The notes beneath the pieces were generated by a model. It did no database searches, was not told the DNA's origin, and worked only from the letters and a program-made list of their open reading frames with translations. Below, one piece after another: positions 8,364 through 17,272 of a stretch of DNA of 64,000 nucleotides; the stretch's first letter is position 1; each line of letters begins with the position of its first letter. Origin of the DNA: UBA4292 sp002395865 (GTDB lineage: Bacteria > Bacillota > Clostridia > Lachnospirales > Lachnospiraceae); assembly GCA_946533395.1 (NCBI GenBank), contig CAMNBU010000003.1:1-64000 (forward strand), read 5' to 3'. The position numbers were made by a program, and so were the translations under genes.

Positions 8364-10193
8364 TCACTGGTTCTTCTTAAATCCTGCTCTTTTTCTGAGT
8401 GTCGGATCAAGTATCTTCTTTCTTATTCTGAGATGCTTCGGAGTCACCTCCAAAAGCTCGTCGTCATCTATGAAATCCATGCTCTGCTCAAGGCTCATCA
8501 CTATCGGAGGCGTAAGGCGAAGAGCCTCGTCCGCCGCTGAAGAACGGGTGTTGGTGAGGTGCTTTGCCTTGCAGACATTGACCTCTATATCCTCGCTCTT
8601 GCCTGTCTGTCCGATAACCATTCCCGCGTATACCTCCTCACCGGGTCCGATGAATAGCTCTCCGCGCTCCTGCGCGTTGAACAAGCCGTATGTAAGAGTT
8701 GTGCCGCTCTCGAATACGATGAGTGAACCCTGCTTTCTGAAGGTTATCGGTCCCTTGTAGAGCTCGTATCCGTCGAATACAGTATTCATGATGCCGTTGC
8801 CCTTCGTGTCCGTCATGAAATCACCGCGGTATCCGATGAGTCCTCTCGAAGGGATGCGAAACTCCAGTCTCGTATATCCTCCGTTGGCCGCTCCCATGCC
8901 TGAGAGCTCGCCCTTTCTTGAGGAGAGCTTCTGGATGACATTGCCCGAGAACTCCTCGGGTACATCTATGTATACGAGTTCCATGGGTTCTAAGACTCTG
9001 TTCCTCTCGTCGAGCTTGGTGAGCACCTCGGGGCGGCTGACCGCGAACTCGTAGCCCTCACGTCTCATGTTCTCTATGAGTACCGAAAGATGCAGCTCGC
9101 CTCTTCCGCTGACCTTGAACGAATCGGTGCTGTCGGTCTCCTCCACTCTCAGCGATACATCGGTGTTGAGCTCCTTGAAAAGTCTCTCCCTTAAGTGTCT
9201 CGAGGTGACGAACTTGCCCTCCTTGCCTGCGAGCGGGCTGTCATTTACCATGAAATACATGGCAATGGTCGGCTCGGAGATCTTCTGGAAGGGAATGGGC
9301 TCCGTATCCGCGGGGTCGCAGATGGTGTCGCCTATGTGAAGCTCTGCGATACCGGAGATGGCCACGATGGAACCGAAGCCGGCCTCAGTGACCTCCTTCT
9401 TTGAGAGGCCCTCATACTCGTAGAGCTTGCCGATCTTTACCTTAACCTTCTTGTCCAGATCGTGGGCATTTACAAGGATGAGCTCCTGATTTGAGCGGAT
9501 GACACCGTTCTCGACCTTGCCCACGCCTATCCTGCCGACGTACTCGTTGTAATCTATGGTGGATATGAGCATCTTCGCAGGGGCATCCTGCTCCCCCTCG
9601 GGTGCGGGAATATGATTGATGATGGTCTCGAAGAGAGGCTCCATATTTACCCTGTCATCTGCGAGATCCTTCACCGCAAATCCGCTCTTGGCGCTCGCGA
9701 ATACGAAGGGACAGTCGAGCTGCTCGTCGCTGGCATCGAGATCCATGAGAAGCTCGAGGACCTCATCCACTACCTCCTCGGGTCTCGCGCCCGGACGGTC
9801 GATCTTGTTGATGCACACGATCACGGACAGATCGAGCTCAAGTGCCTTTCTGAGGACGAACTTGGTCTGGGGCATGGGACCCTCGAATGCGTCCACCACC
9901 AGTATAACACCGTCCACCATCTTGAGAACCCGCTCCACCTCGCCGCCGAAATCCGCGTGTCCGGGTGTATCTACGATATTTATCTTGTAATTTCTGTAAT
10001 GAACGGCAGTATTCTTGGAGAGAATGGTGATGCCCCTCTCCCTCTCTATGTCGTTCGAATCCATCACTCGCTCCGCGACCTCCTGGTTCTCGCGGAAAAC
10101 GCCGCTCTGCTTCAAAAGCTCGTCCACGAGCGTGGTCTTGCCGTGGTCTACATGGGCGATTATCGCCACATTTCTGATATCTTCTCTCTTCAT
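8364..10193 (-). CDS. typA: Ribosome-associated GTPase TypA/BipA
   Basis: 609 residues, the usual length for this translational GTPase, which acts on 50S ribosome assembly and stress adaptation. Start ATG at 10193 has AAAAGGA at 8 bp. G motifs are all present: AHVDHGKTT (about 13-21), DTPGHADF, NKIDRPGA and SAKSG-type G5. Downstream are the EF-G-like domains and the BipA-specific C-terminal part (FRIPSRGLIGYRGDFMTDT). Transcribed from an extended -10 promoter that overlaps the divergent yigZ promoter. Confidence 0.96.
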   Translation of the reverse strand: MKREDIRNVAIIAHVDHGKTTLVDELLKQSGVFRENQEVAERVMDSNDIERERGITILSKNTAVHYRNYKINIVDTPGHADFGGEVERVLKMVDGVILVVDAFEGPMPQTKFVLRKALELDLSVIVCINKIDRPGARPEEVVDEVLELLMDLDASDEQLDCPFVFASAKSGFAVKDLADDRVNMEPLFETIINHIPAPEGEQDAPAKMLISTIDYNEYVGRIGVGKVENGVIRSNQELILVNAHDLDKKVKVKIGKLYEYEGLSKKEVTEAGFGSIVAISGIAELHIGDTICDPADTEPIPFQKISEPTIAMYFMVNDSPLAGKEGKFVTSRHLRERLFKELNTDVSLRVEETDSTDSFKVSGRGELHLSVLIENMRREGYEFAVSRPEVLTKLDERNRVLEPMELVYIDVPEEFSGNVIQKLSSRKGELSGMGAANGGYTRLEFRIPSRGLIGYRGDFMTDTKGNGIMNTVFDGYELYKGPITFRKQGSLIVFESGTTLTYGLFNAQERGELFIGPGEEVYAGMVIGQTGKSEDIEVNVCKAKHLTNTRSSAADEALRLTPPIVMSLEQSMDFIDDDELLEVTPKHLRIRKKILDPTLRKRAGFKKNQ

Positions 10194-10203
10194 ATCAATA
10201 TCC

Positions 10204-10232
10204 TTTTCATTCTGGCTTAACTGTGTTATAAT
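10204..10232 (+). promoter_or_regulatory. yigZ promoter
   Basis: Perfect -10 TATAAT (10227-10232) with extended TGT. The -35 candidate TTTTCA (10204-10209) at 17 bp is weak. It overlaps the typA promoter, so the two polymerases probably compete. Confidence 0.55.
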
Positions 10233-10255
10233 AGCACAAAACCCGCAGGATTCAA
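10228..10255 (-). promoter_or_regulatory. typA promoter
   Basis: -35 TTGAAT (10250-10255), 16-bp spacer, extended -10 TGC-TATTAT (10228-10233). The -10 hexamer overlaps the opposite-strand -10 of yigZ. Confidence 0.7.
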
Positions 10256-10303
10256 GCATTTTTTAAGATTCAACCACAGATTTACGGGATTCACGGTGAG
10301 AAG

Positions 10304-10960
10304 ATGGCAGAAACAGCTTACACTACTGTCCACAAGGGCGGAGAAGGATACTACGAAGAAAAAAAGTCGCGTTTTCTCGGCTTCACATATCATGTCGAGA
10401 CCGAGGAGGAGACGGAGCAGATCCTTGCAGATGCGCGCAGAAGATACCGCGACGCAAGGCATGTCTGCTACGGCTATGTCATCGACGGCACGAGGCTTCG
10501 CTTCTCCGATGACGGAGAGCCCGCGGGAACGGCCGGCAGGCAGATACTTGAACTGCTGCAGAAGGAGGGACTCACAAAAACTCTCGCCATAGTCGTCAGG
10601 TATTTCGGAGGAACACTTCTGGGCACGGCGGGACTCACCCGCGCCTACACCCAGAGCACGGCTGATGCACTGGCGAATTCCTCCCTGGTACATATGCGCT
10701 CAGGCAGACAGATGAGCGTCACCGCGGATTACAACTCCTACGGAAAGCTCGTGAGATTTTGCGAGGGACGCGGCATCATTATCGACGACACCGAGTTCTT
10801 GGACAATGTGAAGATCACTCTCTGCCTCACGGACGAGGATGCTAAAGCGCTGTCCGCAGCCGCCACCGAAATAAGCTGCGGCAGCGCTTTGATAGACGCG
10901 GGCGAACCGCTGTTCTTCGGAAGAAGCTCTTCCGGAGAGCTCATTGTAACATCCATTTAA
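10304..10960 (+). CDS. YigZ/IMPACT family protein
   Basis: 218 residues. The N-terminal two thirds are the UPF0029/IMPACT domain with family hallmarks KSRFLGFTYHV, ARHVCYGYVI, SDDGEPAGTAGRQIL and VVRYFGGTLLGTAGLTRAY. The rest is the DUF1949-like EF-G-V-fold C-terminal domain. Eukaryotic IMPACT/YIH1 affects the Gcn1-Gcn2 translation control pathway. The bacterial role is not settled, though a nucleic-acid or ribosome link is suspected. It is divergent from typA. Confidence 0.93.
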   Translation: MAETAYTTVHKGGEGYYEEKKSRFLGFTYHVETEEETEQILADARRRYRDARHVCYGYVIDGTRLRFSDDGEPAGTAGRQILELLQKEGLTKTLAIVVRYFGGTLLGTAGLTRAYTQSTADALANSSLVHMRSGRQMSVTADYNSYGKLVRFCEGRGIIIDDTEFLDNVKITLCLTDEDAKALSAAATEISCGSALIDAGEPLFFGRSSSGELIVTSI

Positions 10961-11119
10961 CATTATTTTGCTATGAAATGTAACATTATTGTGATACAAC
11001 ATGTATTGATCGCGCAGCAATCGATACAGTCCGCCAGCCGGACGCTTGCGGCTGTCCTTCAAAGAAACTCCGAACTCTGTGAGGAGTTTCTTCAATGAAA
11101 CTATACTAAGGGGAGACGT

Positions 11120-11131
11120 ATGGACCGATGA
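11120..11131 (+). other. Three-codon leader ORF (Met-Asp-Arg-stop) overlapping the PBP start
   Basis: ATG at 11120 lies 5-6 bp after AAGGGGAG and reads ATG GAC CGA TGA. Its TGA overlaps the PBP ATG (11128) in an ATGA arrangement. The strong ribosome site is optimally placed for this mini-ORF and about 14 bp from the PBP ATG, which suggests translational coupling. Confidence 0.45.
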
Positions 11132-13872
11132 ACTATAACAGAGAAAGCGTAAGGAAAAAACTCAGATCCCAAAGCGCAGTCATGCCCAAGGTCAGGCGAA
11201 AGCTCGCCGTGACCGTATGCATGATCCTTTGTTTCGTCCTTGTGATGGCATCCACCATCGGCGGAAGCCTCGCATTCGGATCCTTCAAGGCGCTCGTGGA
11301 CAACGCCACGGACATATCCTTCGATGATGTGGCGCCCGACAACTACTACACCCTCCTCTACGATGCCTCAGGCAATGTCATGGACAAGCTCGTCATGGCG
11401 GGCTCGAACCGCGAGGAGGTCTCGCTAACCGATATTCCGATCAACCTGATAAACGCATTCATCGCCATAGAGGATGAGCGCTTCTGGATACACAACGGTA
11501 TCGACTTAAAGGGTATCATAAGGGCAGCAGCCATAGCCGCGACCACCTTCGATTTAAGCCAGGGCGCCAGCACCATCACGCAGCAGCTGATAAAGAACAG
11601 CGTGTTCGGCGGAGGAGCGGAGAGCGGCATCGGCCAGAGGATAGAGAGAAAGGTTCAGGAGCAGGCTCTGGCTATCATACTGGAGAAGAAGCTTTCAAAG
11701 AACGTTATCCTCGAGAACTATCTCAACACGATCAACCTGGGAAGCAACTGCCTCGGAGTACAGTCGGCTGCCAACAGATATTTCGCCAAGGACGCGAAGG
11801 ATCTGACTCTTTCAGAGTGCGCGGTGATCGCCGCCATCACTCAGAACCCCAGCGCCAACAACCCCATCCGCTTCCCGGAAAACAACAGGAAGCGTCAGCA
11901 GCGTGTGCTTCAGAACATGAAGAACCAGGGCTACATCACCGAGGAGCAGTACAGACTTGCGCTTTCTGACGATGTCTACTCGAGGATACAGATCACCTCC
12001 GCGGGAACCAGCTCGGCCATATACAGCTACTTCACGGACGCAGTCATCGAGCAGGTGGTTGCAGACCTTCAGGAACAGCTGGGTTATTCGCAGACTCAGG
12101 CCTACAACCTGATCTACTCCGGCGGCCTCTCGATCTACACGACCATGGATCCGAGGATACAGAGCATCGCAGATACGGAGGTCAACGATCCGGACAATTA
12201 CCCCTTCGAATACTACTCCGTCACCTACCGCCTGCGCATCACAGGCGAGAACGGACAGGAATACGATTACAGTGAAAATGACCTCATCACATTTATAAGA
12301 ACAGAGCTGGGCCGTAAAGGTTTTGACGGCATGTTCGAATCGGAAGAGGATATAAAGTACTGCATCGACAGGTTCAAGAGCAAATACATTCCGGACAATA
12401 AGGGCATCATCCGCGAAAGCCTGATAAAGACCCTGCAGCCTCAGGTATCCTTAGTCATCACAGATCAGGCCACCGGCTATGTGCGCGCCGTGTGCGGTGG
12501 AAGGGGCGAAAAGACCGCCAATCTCGCGTTAAACCGCGCCACCCAGTCCACAAGGCAGCCCGGCTCCACATTCAAGGTCCTGTCCACATTTGCGCCGGCT
12601 CTTGACACCTGCGGCGACACGCTCGCATCCGTCTACTACGACTCGCCTGTCACGGCGGACGGCCAGTCCTTCTCGAACTGGTGGGGCGATGAGTATCTGG
12701 GCTATGTGAATATACGCGACGCGATAGCGTATTCCATGAACCTGCCCACTCTCCACTGCCTGCTTGAGACGGTATCAGTCGATCTGGCTTATGACTATGT
12801 GGAGAAGTTCGGTATAAGCACTCTTGTGGATTATCAGAAGAACGCGGACGGCACGGTATACACCGACCGGGTATCCTCCCTGGCTCTCGGCGGCCTCACG
12901 AAGGGCGTGACCAATCTCGAGCTCACCGAGGCATACGCCGCCATAGCAAACGGCGGCAAATACGTTGAGCCCACCTTCTACACGAAGGTGTTGAACCACG
13001 ACGGCATTGAGATCATTTCCGCAATCCAGAAGACCAGCCGCGTGATAAAGCCCCAAACGGCATCACTGCTTACTCAGGCAATGGAATCCACCTTCGGAAG
13101 GAACCTGTCCACCGGCTATTCGGACATCAATCCTAACATACTGCCCACAGGTCTCGGACACGATTTCGAGGGCATGAGCCTGGCGGCGAAATCAGGTTCC
13201 ACAACCGACAATAACGATGTGTGGTTCGTGGGCTACAGTCCCTATTACACCTGCGGAATATGGTCGGGCTATGACAGGGGCCGCACCCTTGTGAGCGGAC
13301 AGAGCTACCACAAGGACATCTGGACGAATATCATGAAGCGCATCCACGCAGGCCTGTCCGACATCGGATGGGAGGTCAACACTGATGTGGTCACCGCGAA
13401 GATCTGCTCCAAGAGCGGTCTTCTGGCGATACCGGGCGTCTGTGACAAATGCGAGGGTCACGGCGTCGTATATACGGAGTATTTCACAAAAGACACGGTT
13501 CCAACCAAGACCTGTACATGCCACGAAAAGTTATCGATATGCAGCGAGGGAAAAGCGATAGCGGGCGACTACTGTCCTCCGGATGAGGTCGGGGAGCGCG
13601 TATTCATAAGACTCTCGGACGAGCAGCTTCACGCATCGTATGTGACCGATGACATGAGCTATGCGCTTCCGGCGGACATGGGCAAATGCCGCATCCACAC
13701 GGAGCCCGAGACCACAACGCCTGAGGAGACTACCACTGAGGAACCCACCACGAAGGAGAAGGAGACGAAGGGGTCCTCTGGGGACGGGTCCGTTGAGAGC
13801 AGCGCCGAAGCCGGGGAGAACACTTCCGCAGCTGAAAAAGAGGCCGCAACGGCCCCCGAAAATAAAGAGTAA
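11128..13872 (+). CDS. Class A penicillin-binding protein (PBP1A-type, bifunctional)
   Basis: 914 residues. A cytoplasmic basic tail and one membrane helix (about 26-48) are followed by the GT51 transglycosylase domain with the catalytic EDERFW and QGASTITQQLIKN motifs. The transpeptidase has its active site at GSTFK (Ser about 479), YSMN (about 536) and KSGST (about 685). It polymerises and cross-links peptidoglycan outside the membrane. The C-terminal part has a Cys-rich stretch (CSKSGLLA, CDKC, CTC), then a disordered Thr/Glu-rich tail like those of two lipoproteins in this window. The start ATG overlaps the stop of a three-codon ORF, which carries the strong AAGGGGAG ribosome site. Confidence 0.95.
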   Translation: MNYNRESVRKKLRSQSAVMPKVRRKLAVTVCMILCFVLVMASTIGGSLAFGSFKALVDNATDISFDDVAPDNYYTLLYDASGNVMDKLVMAGSNREEVSLTDIPINLINAFIAIEDERFWIHNGIDLKGIIRAAAIAATTFDLSQGASTITQQLIKNSVFGGGAESGIGQRIERKVQEQALAIILEKKLSKNVILENYLNTINLGSNCLGVQSAANRYFAKDAKDLTLSECAVIAAITQNPSANNPIRFPENNRKRQQRVLQNMKNQGYITEEQYRLALSDDVYSRIQITSAGTSSAIYSYFTDAVIEQVVADLQEQLGYSQTQAYNLIYSGGLSIYTTMDPRIQSIADTEVNDPDNYPFEYYSVTYRLRITGENGQEYDYSENDLITFIRTELGRKGFDGMFESEEDIKYCIDRFKSKYIPDNKGIIRESLIKTLQPQVSLVITDQATGYVRAVCGGRGEKTANLALNRATQSTRQPGSTFKVLSTFAPALDTCGDTLASVYYDSPVTADGQSFSNWWGDEYLGYVNIRDAIAYSMNLPTLHCLLETVSVDLAYDYVEKFGISTLVDYQKNADGTVYTDRVSSLALGGLTKGVTNLELTEAYAAIANGGKYVEPTFYTKVLNHDGIEIISAIQKTSRVIKPQTASLLTQAMESTFGRNLSTGYSDINPNILPTGLGHDFEGMSLAAKSGSTTDNNDVWFVGYSPYYTCGIWSGYDRGRTLVSGQSYHKDIWTNIMKRIHAGLSDIGWEVNTDVVTAKICSKSGLLAIPGVCDKCEGHGVVYTEYFTKDTVPTKTCTCHEKLSICSEGKAIAGDYCPPDEVGERVFIRLSDEQLHASYVTDDMSYALPADMGKCRIHTEPETTTPEETTTEEPTTKEKETKGSSGDGSVESSAEAGENTSAAEKEAATAPENKE

Positions 13873-13904
13873 ACGGCCGCAGCAAAGCGACCGCAACATA
13901 AGTT

Positions 13905-13938
13905 AAAAGACCGGAGGCTCGAATGCCTCCGGTCTTTT
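13905..13938. terminator. Bidirectional terminator between PBP and ftsZ
   Basis: Fourteen-base perfect stem AAAAGACCGGAGGC / GCCTCCGGTCTTTT with a 6-base loop lies between convergent genes. It has T-runs on both strands. Confidence 0.93.
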
Positions 13939-13947
13939 ATTATTCAA

Positions 13948-15156
13948 TTATTTCTTGAGGAAGCTGGGGATGCGAACAGACTGTGTGCTGTTATTGGTCT
14001 CCTGCTTCTTGCCGAATGAAGTGGTACGAGCCTTCGGTGAGAATGAGTTCAGAGTCTCCTCGTCGAGCTCATCCTTGTCATCCTTGGAAGGAGCCTCTGC
14101 AGCCTCCTCCTTCTTCGGAGCATCATCCACATGGGTAGTGGGCTTAGCTGTGTAAACGGGTCTTACGGATGTCTTGGACTTGAAGCCTGCCGCGACGCCC
14201 GCTGTCTTGTCCTCTACGCCTGTGGCGATAACGGTGATGCGTACGGTGTCCGCATTCTCATCATCATATGAGGTACCGAAGATGATGTTGGCATCCTCTC
14301 CCGCAAGCTCCTGAACGGTGCTGATGGCCTCGTATACCTCGGGAAGGCTTACGTCGCCGGTGATGTTTATAAGGACGTGAGAAGCACCCTCGATGGTGGT
14401 CTCAAGCAGCGGGCTTGAAAGCGCGTCGTGCATAGCTGATGTAGCCTTGTCGTCGCCCTTTGCCTCGCCGATACCGATGTGCGCGATACCCTTGTCCTTC
14501 ATTACAGTCTGAACGTCTGCGAAGTCGAGGTTGATGAGACCGGGGTTGTTTATAAGGTCCGTGATACCCTGTACGCCCTGCTGGAGAACTTCATCTGCCC
14601 TCTTGAATGCGTCGAGGATAGTGGTCCTTCTGTCAGATATCTGAAGAAGTCTGTCGTTCGGAATAACGATAAGGGTGTCAACGTTAGCCTTGAGCTTGTC
14701 GATACCCTCCATGGCATTTGCCAGTCTGACCTTGCCCTCGAATGTGAAAGGCTTCGTAACAACGCCAACCGTAAGGATACCCATCTCCTTAGCCAGACCT
14801 GCCACGATGGGAGCCGCGCCTGTACCGGTTCCGCCGCCCATACCGCAGGTTATGAATACCATGTCTGCGCCGGAGAGCATCTCTGTGAGCTCCTCCTGGC
14901 TCTCCTGTGCGGCCTTCTCACCGATCTCGGGAACTGCACCCGCACCGAGTCCCTTTGTAAGCTTCTCGCCTATCTGGATAGCCTTCGGAGCCTTGCACAG
15001 CTGAAGTGCCTGCTTATCTGTATTGATACCGATGAATTCTACACCGGCAATATTCTCATCGATCATGCGGTTCACAGCGTTATTGCCTGCGCCGCCGATA
15101 CCCACAACTATTATTTTGGCTGCGCCTTCATTTTCATTGATCTTTATCTCTAACAA
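13948..15156 (-). CDS. ftsZ: Cell division protein FtsZ
   Basis: 402 residues from a TTG at 15156, chosen because AGGGAGG lies 8 bp upstream. An ATG 24 bp earlier would place this ribosome site inside the coding sequence. Tubulin-like GTPase that forms the Z ring. GIGGAGNNAVNRM (nucleotide loop), GGGTGTGAAP (tubulin signature, about residue 105) and NLDFADVQTVM are all present. The C-terminus is a variable charged linker followed by VRIPSFLKK, the conserved peptide that binds partners such as FtsA, SepF and EzrA. It has its own promoter and is separated from ftsQ by a terminator-like hairpin. No ftsA lies upstream. Confidence 0.97.
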   Translation of the reverse strand: MLEIKINENEGAAKIIVVGIGGAGNNAVNRMIDENIAGVEFIGINTDKQALQLCKAPKAIQIGEKLTKGLGAGAVPEIGEKAAQESQEELTEMLSGADMVFITCGMGGGTGTGAAPIVAGLAKEMGILTVGVVTKPFTFEGKVRLANAMEGIDKLKANVDTLIVIPNDRLLQISDRRTTILDAFKRADEVLQQGVQGITDLINNPGLINLDFADVQTVMKDKGIAHIGIGEAKGDDKATSAMHDALSSPLLETTIEGASHVLINITGDVSLPEVYEAISTVQELAGEDANIIFGTSYDDENADTVRITVIATGVEDKTAGVAAGFKSKTSVRPVYTAKPTTHVDDAPKKEEAAEAPSKDDKDELDEETLNSFSPKARTTSFGKKQETNNSTQSVRIPSFLKK

Positions 15157-15219
15157 CGGATTTGCCTCCCTGGGATGCATATTATGGCGGACTCGACCGC
15201 CCGAAAACCCACAAGCTAT

Positions 15220-15248
15220 ACTATAGGTGATTTTGCGAAATATTGCAA
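15220..15248 (-). promoter_or_regulatory. ftsZ promoter
   Basis: -35 TTGCAA (15243-15248), 17-bp spacer, -10 TATAGT (15220-15225). It lies between the ftsQ hairpin and the ftsZ start, so ftsZ can be expressed apart from the upstream cluster. Confidence 0.75.
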
Positions 15249-15269
15249 CCCAAAAAATAAAAATTCTTC

Positions 15270-15311
15270 AAAAAAATGCAGCAAACGGCATGGTCAGGAT
15301 ACGCCATGCCG
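15270..15311 (-). terminator. Terminator after ftsQ
   Basis: Stem CGGCATGG / CCATGCCG (15304-15311 with 15286-15293) begins directly after the ftsQ stop. Downstream is TTTGC, then a T-rich tract. The tract is interrupted, so partial read-through into ftsZ is likely. Confidence 0.65.
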
Positions 15312-16046
15312 CTACTGCCCGCTCTTTGTATTCTTTTTAAAGACGTATTCGACCACATCGTTCACCATCGAGTAGTCATCCAGGTATAACGTCCCCTCCT
15401 CGTTCTTTATCTGAGGCCAGATATCCACCAGAGTATGTATCTTTTTCTCAAGCTCCGTAGCCTCTCCCAGCCACACGAGAATGCCTCCCATATATAGAGT
15501 CGCCTTCAAATTCCTGTCGAAATAGACCCTGTCGACCTTCAGGCCGGACTCGTTTATGAGCCTCGAGAGCACCAGTGTGGCGTAGAACAGATTGCTGTCC
15601 TCGACGGGAAGCTTCGAGTTCAGCACGAAATAGTCAAAGCCTATACCGTCGATGAAGAGCAGCCCGTCGATCTTCTCCGAGGATGCCTCGACTATATATC
15701 CCTCCACATCAAAATAGAGATACGTGCCCATGTAGGGTATGTACCCTATGAGGCTCTTCTCGTACACCATCACCTCGGCACAGTTGATGCCTGTAATGGT
15801 TATCTCATAGCTTTTGATGAAGGGAATCTCCCTCTGCTTGCCGAACTCTCTGTTCCACAGCGCATAGACCGTGCGCGTGTCGTTATCCTCCGGGAAAAGC
15901 AGGGCTCTTACCTCCTCATCGGTGTAATAGGTATTGCCCTCCACGACTATATCCGTGAGGCGGATGTTCCACACCGCGTAGAATATGAGGCAGAGGGTCC
16001 CCGTTACCGCAAGGATCACGGCAAGCTTTTTCAGTGCTTTTTTCAT
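15312..16046 (-). CDS. ftsQ: Cell division protein FtsQ/DivIB
   Basis: 244 residues. A short basic N-terminus, one membrane helix (about 8-28) and an extracellular POTRA domain beginning IRLTDIVVEGNTYYTDEEV, then the beta-domain, match the bitopic divisome protein DivIB/FtsQ, which works with FtsL and FtsB/DivIC. Its ATG overlaps the ftsW stop by four bases (ATGA), so the two are translationally coupled. Sequence similarity in this family is low, so the call rests on topology plus position in the cluster. Confidence 0.88.
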   Translation of the reverse strand: MKKALKKLAVILAVTGTLCLIFYAVWNIRLTDIVVEGNTYYTDEEVRALLFPEDNDTRTVYALWNREFGKQREIPFIKSYEITITGINCAEVMVYEKSLIGYIPYMGTYLYFDVEGYIVEASSEKIDGLLFIDGIGFDYFVLNSKLPVEDSNLFYATLVLSRLINESGLKVDRVYFDRNLKATLYMGGILVWLGEATELEKKIHTLVDIWPQIKNEEGTLYLDDYSMVNDVVEYVFKKNTKSGQ

Positions 16047-17257
16047 CTGCCTTTAACCTTTATCTGATTGGATACCGAAAGGGCAAGCCCGATCTCGCAT
16101 ATCAGCACCATCAGGGCGCTTCCGCCGTAGCTTATGAACGGAAGCGTGATACCCGTGTTCGGCATCAGATTCGTCACGACCGCTATATTCAGGAGCACCT
16201 GCAGACTCATATGTATCATGATACCGGTCGTAAGTACCGCGCCGGTCATGTCAGGTGCGTTGTTTGCTATAAACATCAGTCTGAAGATCATTATCACATA
16301 CAGGGCTATAACGAAGAAAGCCCCGCATATTCCCAGTTCCTCACAGATGATGGTGAAGATCATATCGTTCTGAGCCTCGGGAAGAAAGCCCAGCTTCTGA
16401 ATGGAGCTTCCGAGTCCCTTGCCGAATATGCCTCCGCTTCCGATGGCATACAGTCCCTGCAGCACCTGATGTGTCTCCTCGGCCTTGCTCTGCTCCGGAT
16501 GCAGCCACGCCTCTATTCGTCTGTTTCTGTAGCCCTCGAGGAAGCCGTCAAGAGCTCCCACATTGTAAAGAACGACTATCATTACGATACCGAAGATGAA
16601 TAAAAAGGGAAAGATGCCCTTGATCTTCGAAGTCACATAGCAGGTCCAGTACCCGATAAGCGCTATGATGAGTGCAGTACTCAGATTCGATTTAACGACT
16701 ATGCCGAAGCCCGCCACCGCAAAAAGCAGTCCGATAAATGAGTATTTGAACTCGGACCAGAAGTTGGCCCCCTTGTCCACGTAGAACTTCACCAGATACC
16801 ATGCGAGTACAAGGACCAGAGCCGGCTTAAGAAGCTCCGATGGCTGTACGGATACGCCTCCCATGTTCAGCCACCTCTGCGAACCGTTCGCGCTGTTTCC
16901 CATAAAAAGCACCACTCCGTTTAACGCAAAGGCCGCCAGATATATGGGAAGACCCAGCTTCACTATCCAGTGATAGTCGAGCTTAGATATGATGATGGCC
17001 AGTACAAATGATATTCCCGCGAACGTCAGCTGCTTCTTCACTGAGAAAAAGGCGTTGTTATAGGTGATGGCATCCGAGTAGGATGTCGTGGAATAGACCA
17101 TTATGATGCCAAAGAGCACCAAAAAGAGCACGACAAAAACAAGCCCATAATCGTAGAACTCATGGGTCCCTCTGTAGAAGATATTCTTCACCCATCTCAT
17201 AAAAGGGCTGATATTCTGTTCGGGCTGCACGGCCCCGGGCTGATTTGTCTCACTCAT
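16043..17257 (-). CDS. ftsW: Peptidoglycan glycosyltransferase FtsW (SEDS family)
   Basis: 404 residues with about ten membrane helices. SEDS motifs are present: STTSYSDA, the NGSQRWLNMGGVSVQPSELL loop with PSE, RIEAWLHPE, and the C-terminal PNTGITLPFISYGGSALM. It polymerises lipid II at the septum together with the FtsI-type transpeptidase encoded upstream. The gene lies 15 bp after murD and overlaps ftsQ. A sporulation paralogue (SpoVE) in the same position is the main alternative. Confidence 0.95.
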   Translation of the reverse strand: MSETNQPGAVQPEQNISPFMRWVKNIFYRGTHEFYDYGLVFVVLFLVLFGIIMVYSTTSYSDAITYNNAFFSVKKQLTFAGISFVLAIIISKLDYHWIVKLGLPIYLAAFALNGVVLFMGNSANGSQRWLNMGGVSVQPSELLKPALVLVLAWYLVKFYVDKGANFWSEFKYSFIGLLFAVAGFGIVVKSNLSTALIIALIGYWTCYVTSKIKGIFPFLFIFGIVMIVVLYNVGALDGFLEGYRNRRIEAWLHPEQSKAEETHQVLQGLYAIGSGGIFGKGLGSSIQKLGFLPEAQNDMIFTIICEELGICGAFFVIALYVIMIFRLMFIANNAPDMTGAVLTTGIMIHMSLQVLLNIAVVTNLMPNTGITLPFISYGGSALMVLICEIGLALSVSNQIKVKGR

Positions 17258-17272
17258 CTAACGCACCTGTAT

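Noticed and set aside
11064..11090. Hairpin after yigZ as a rho-independent terminator
   Set aside because: The stem is not followed by a T-run and the sequence continues TTCAATG, so termination is not supported.
13381..13660. Cysteine-rich tail of the PBP as a separate zinc protein fusion
   Set aside because: C-x-SG-LA plus later cysteines are, as far as I recall, common in clostridial class A PBPs, so this is ordinary for the family.
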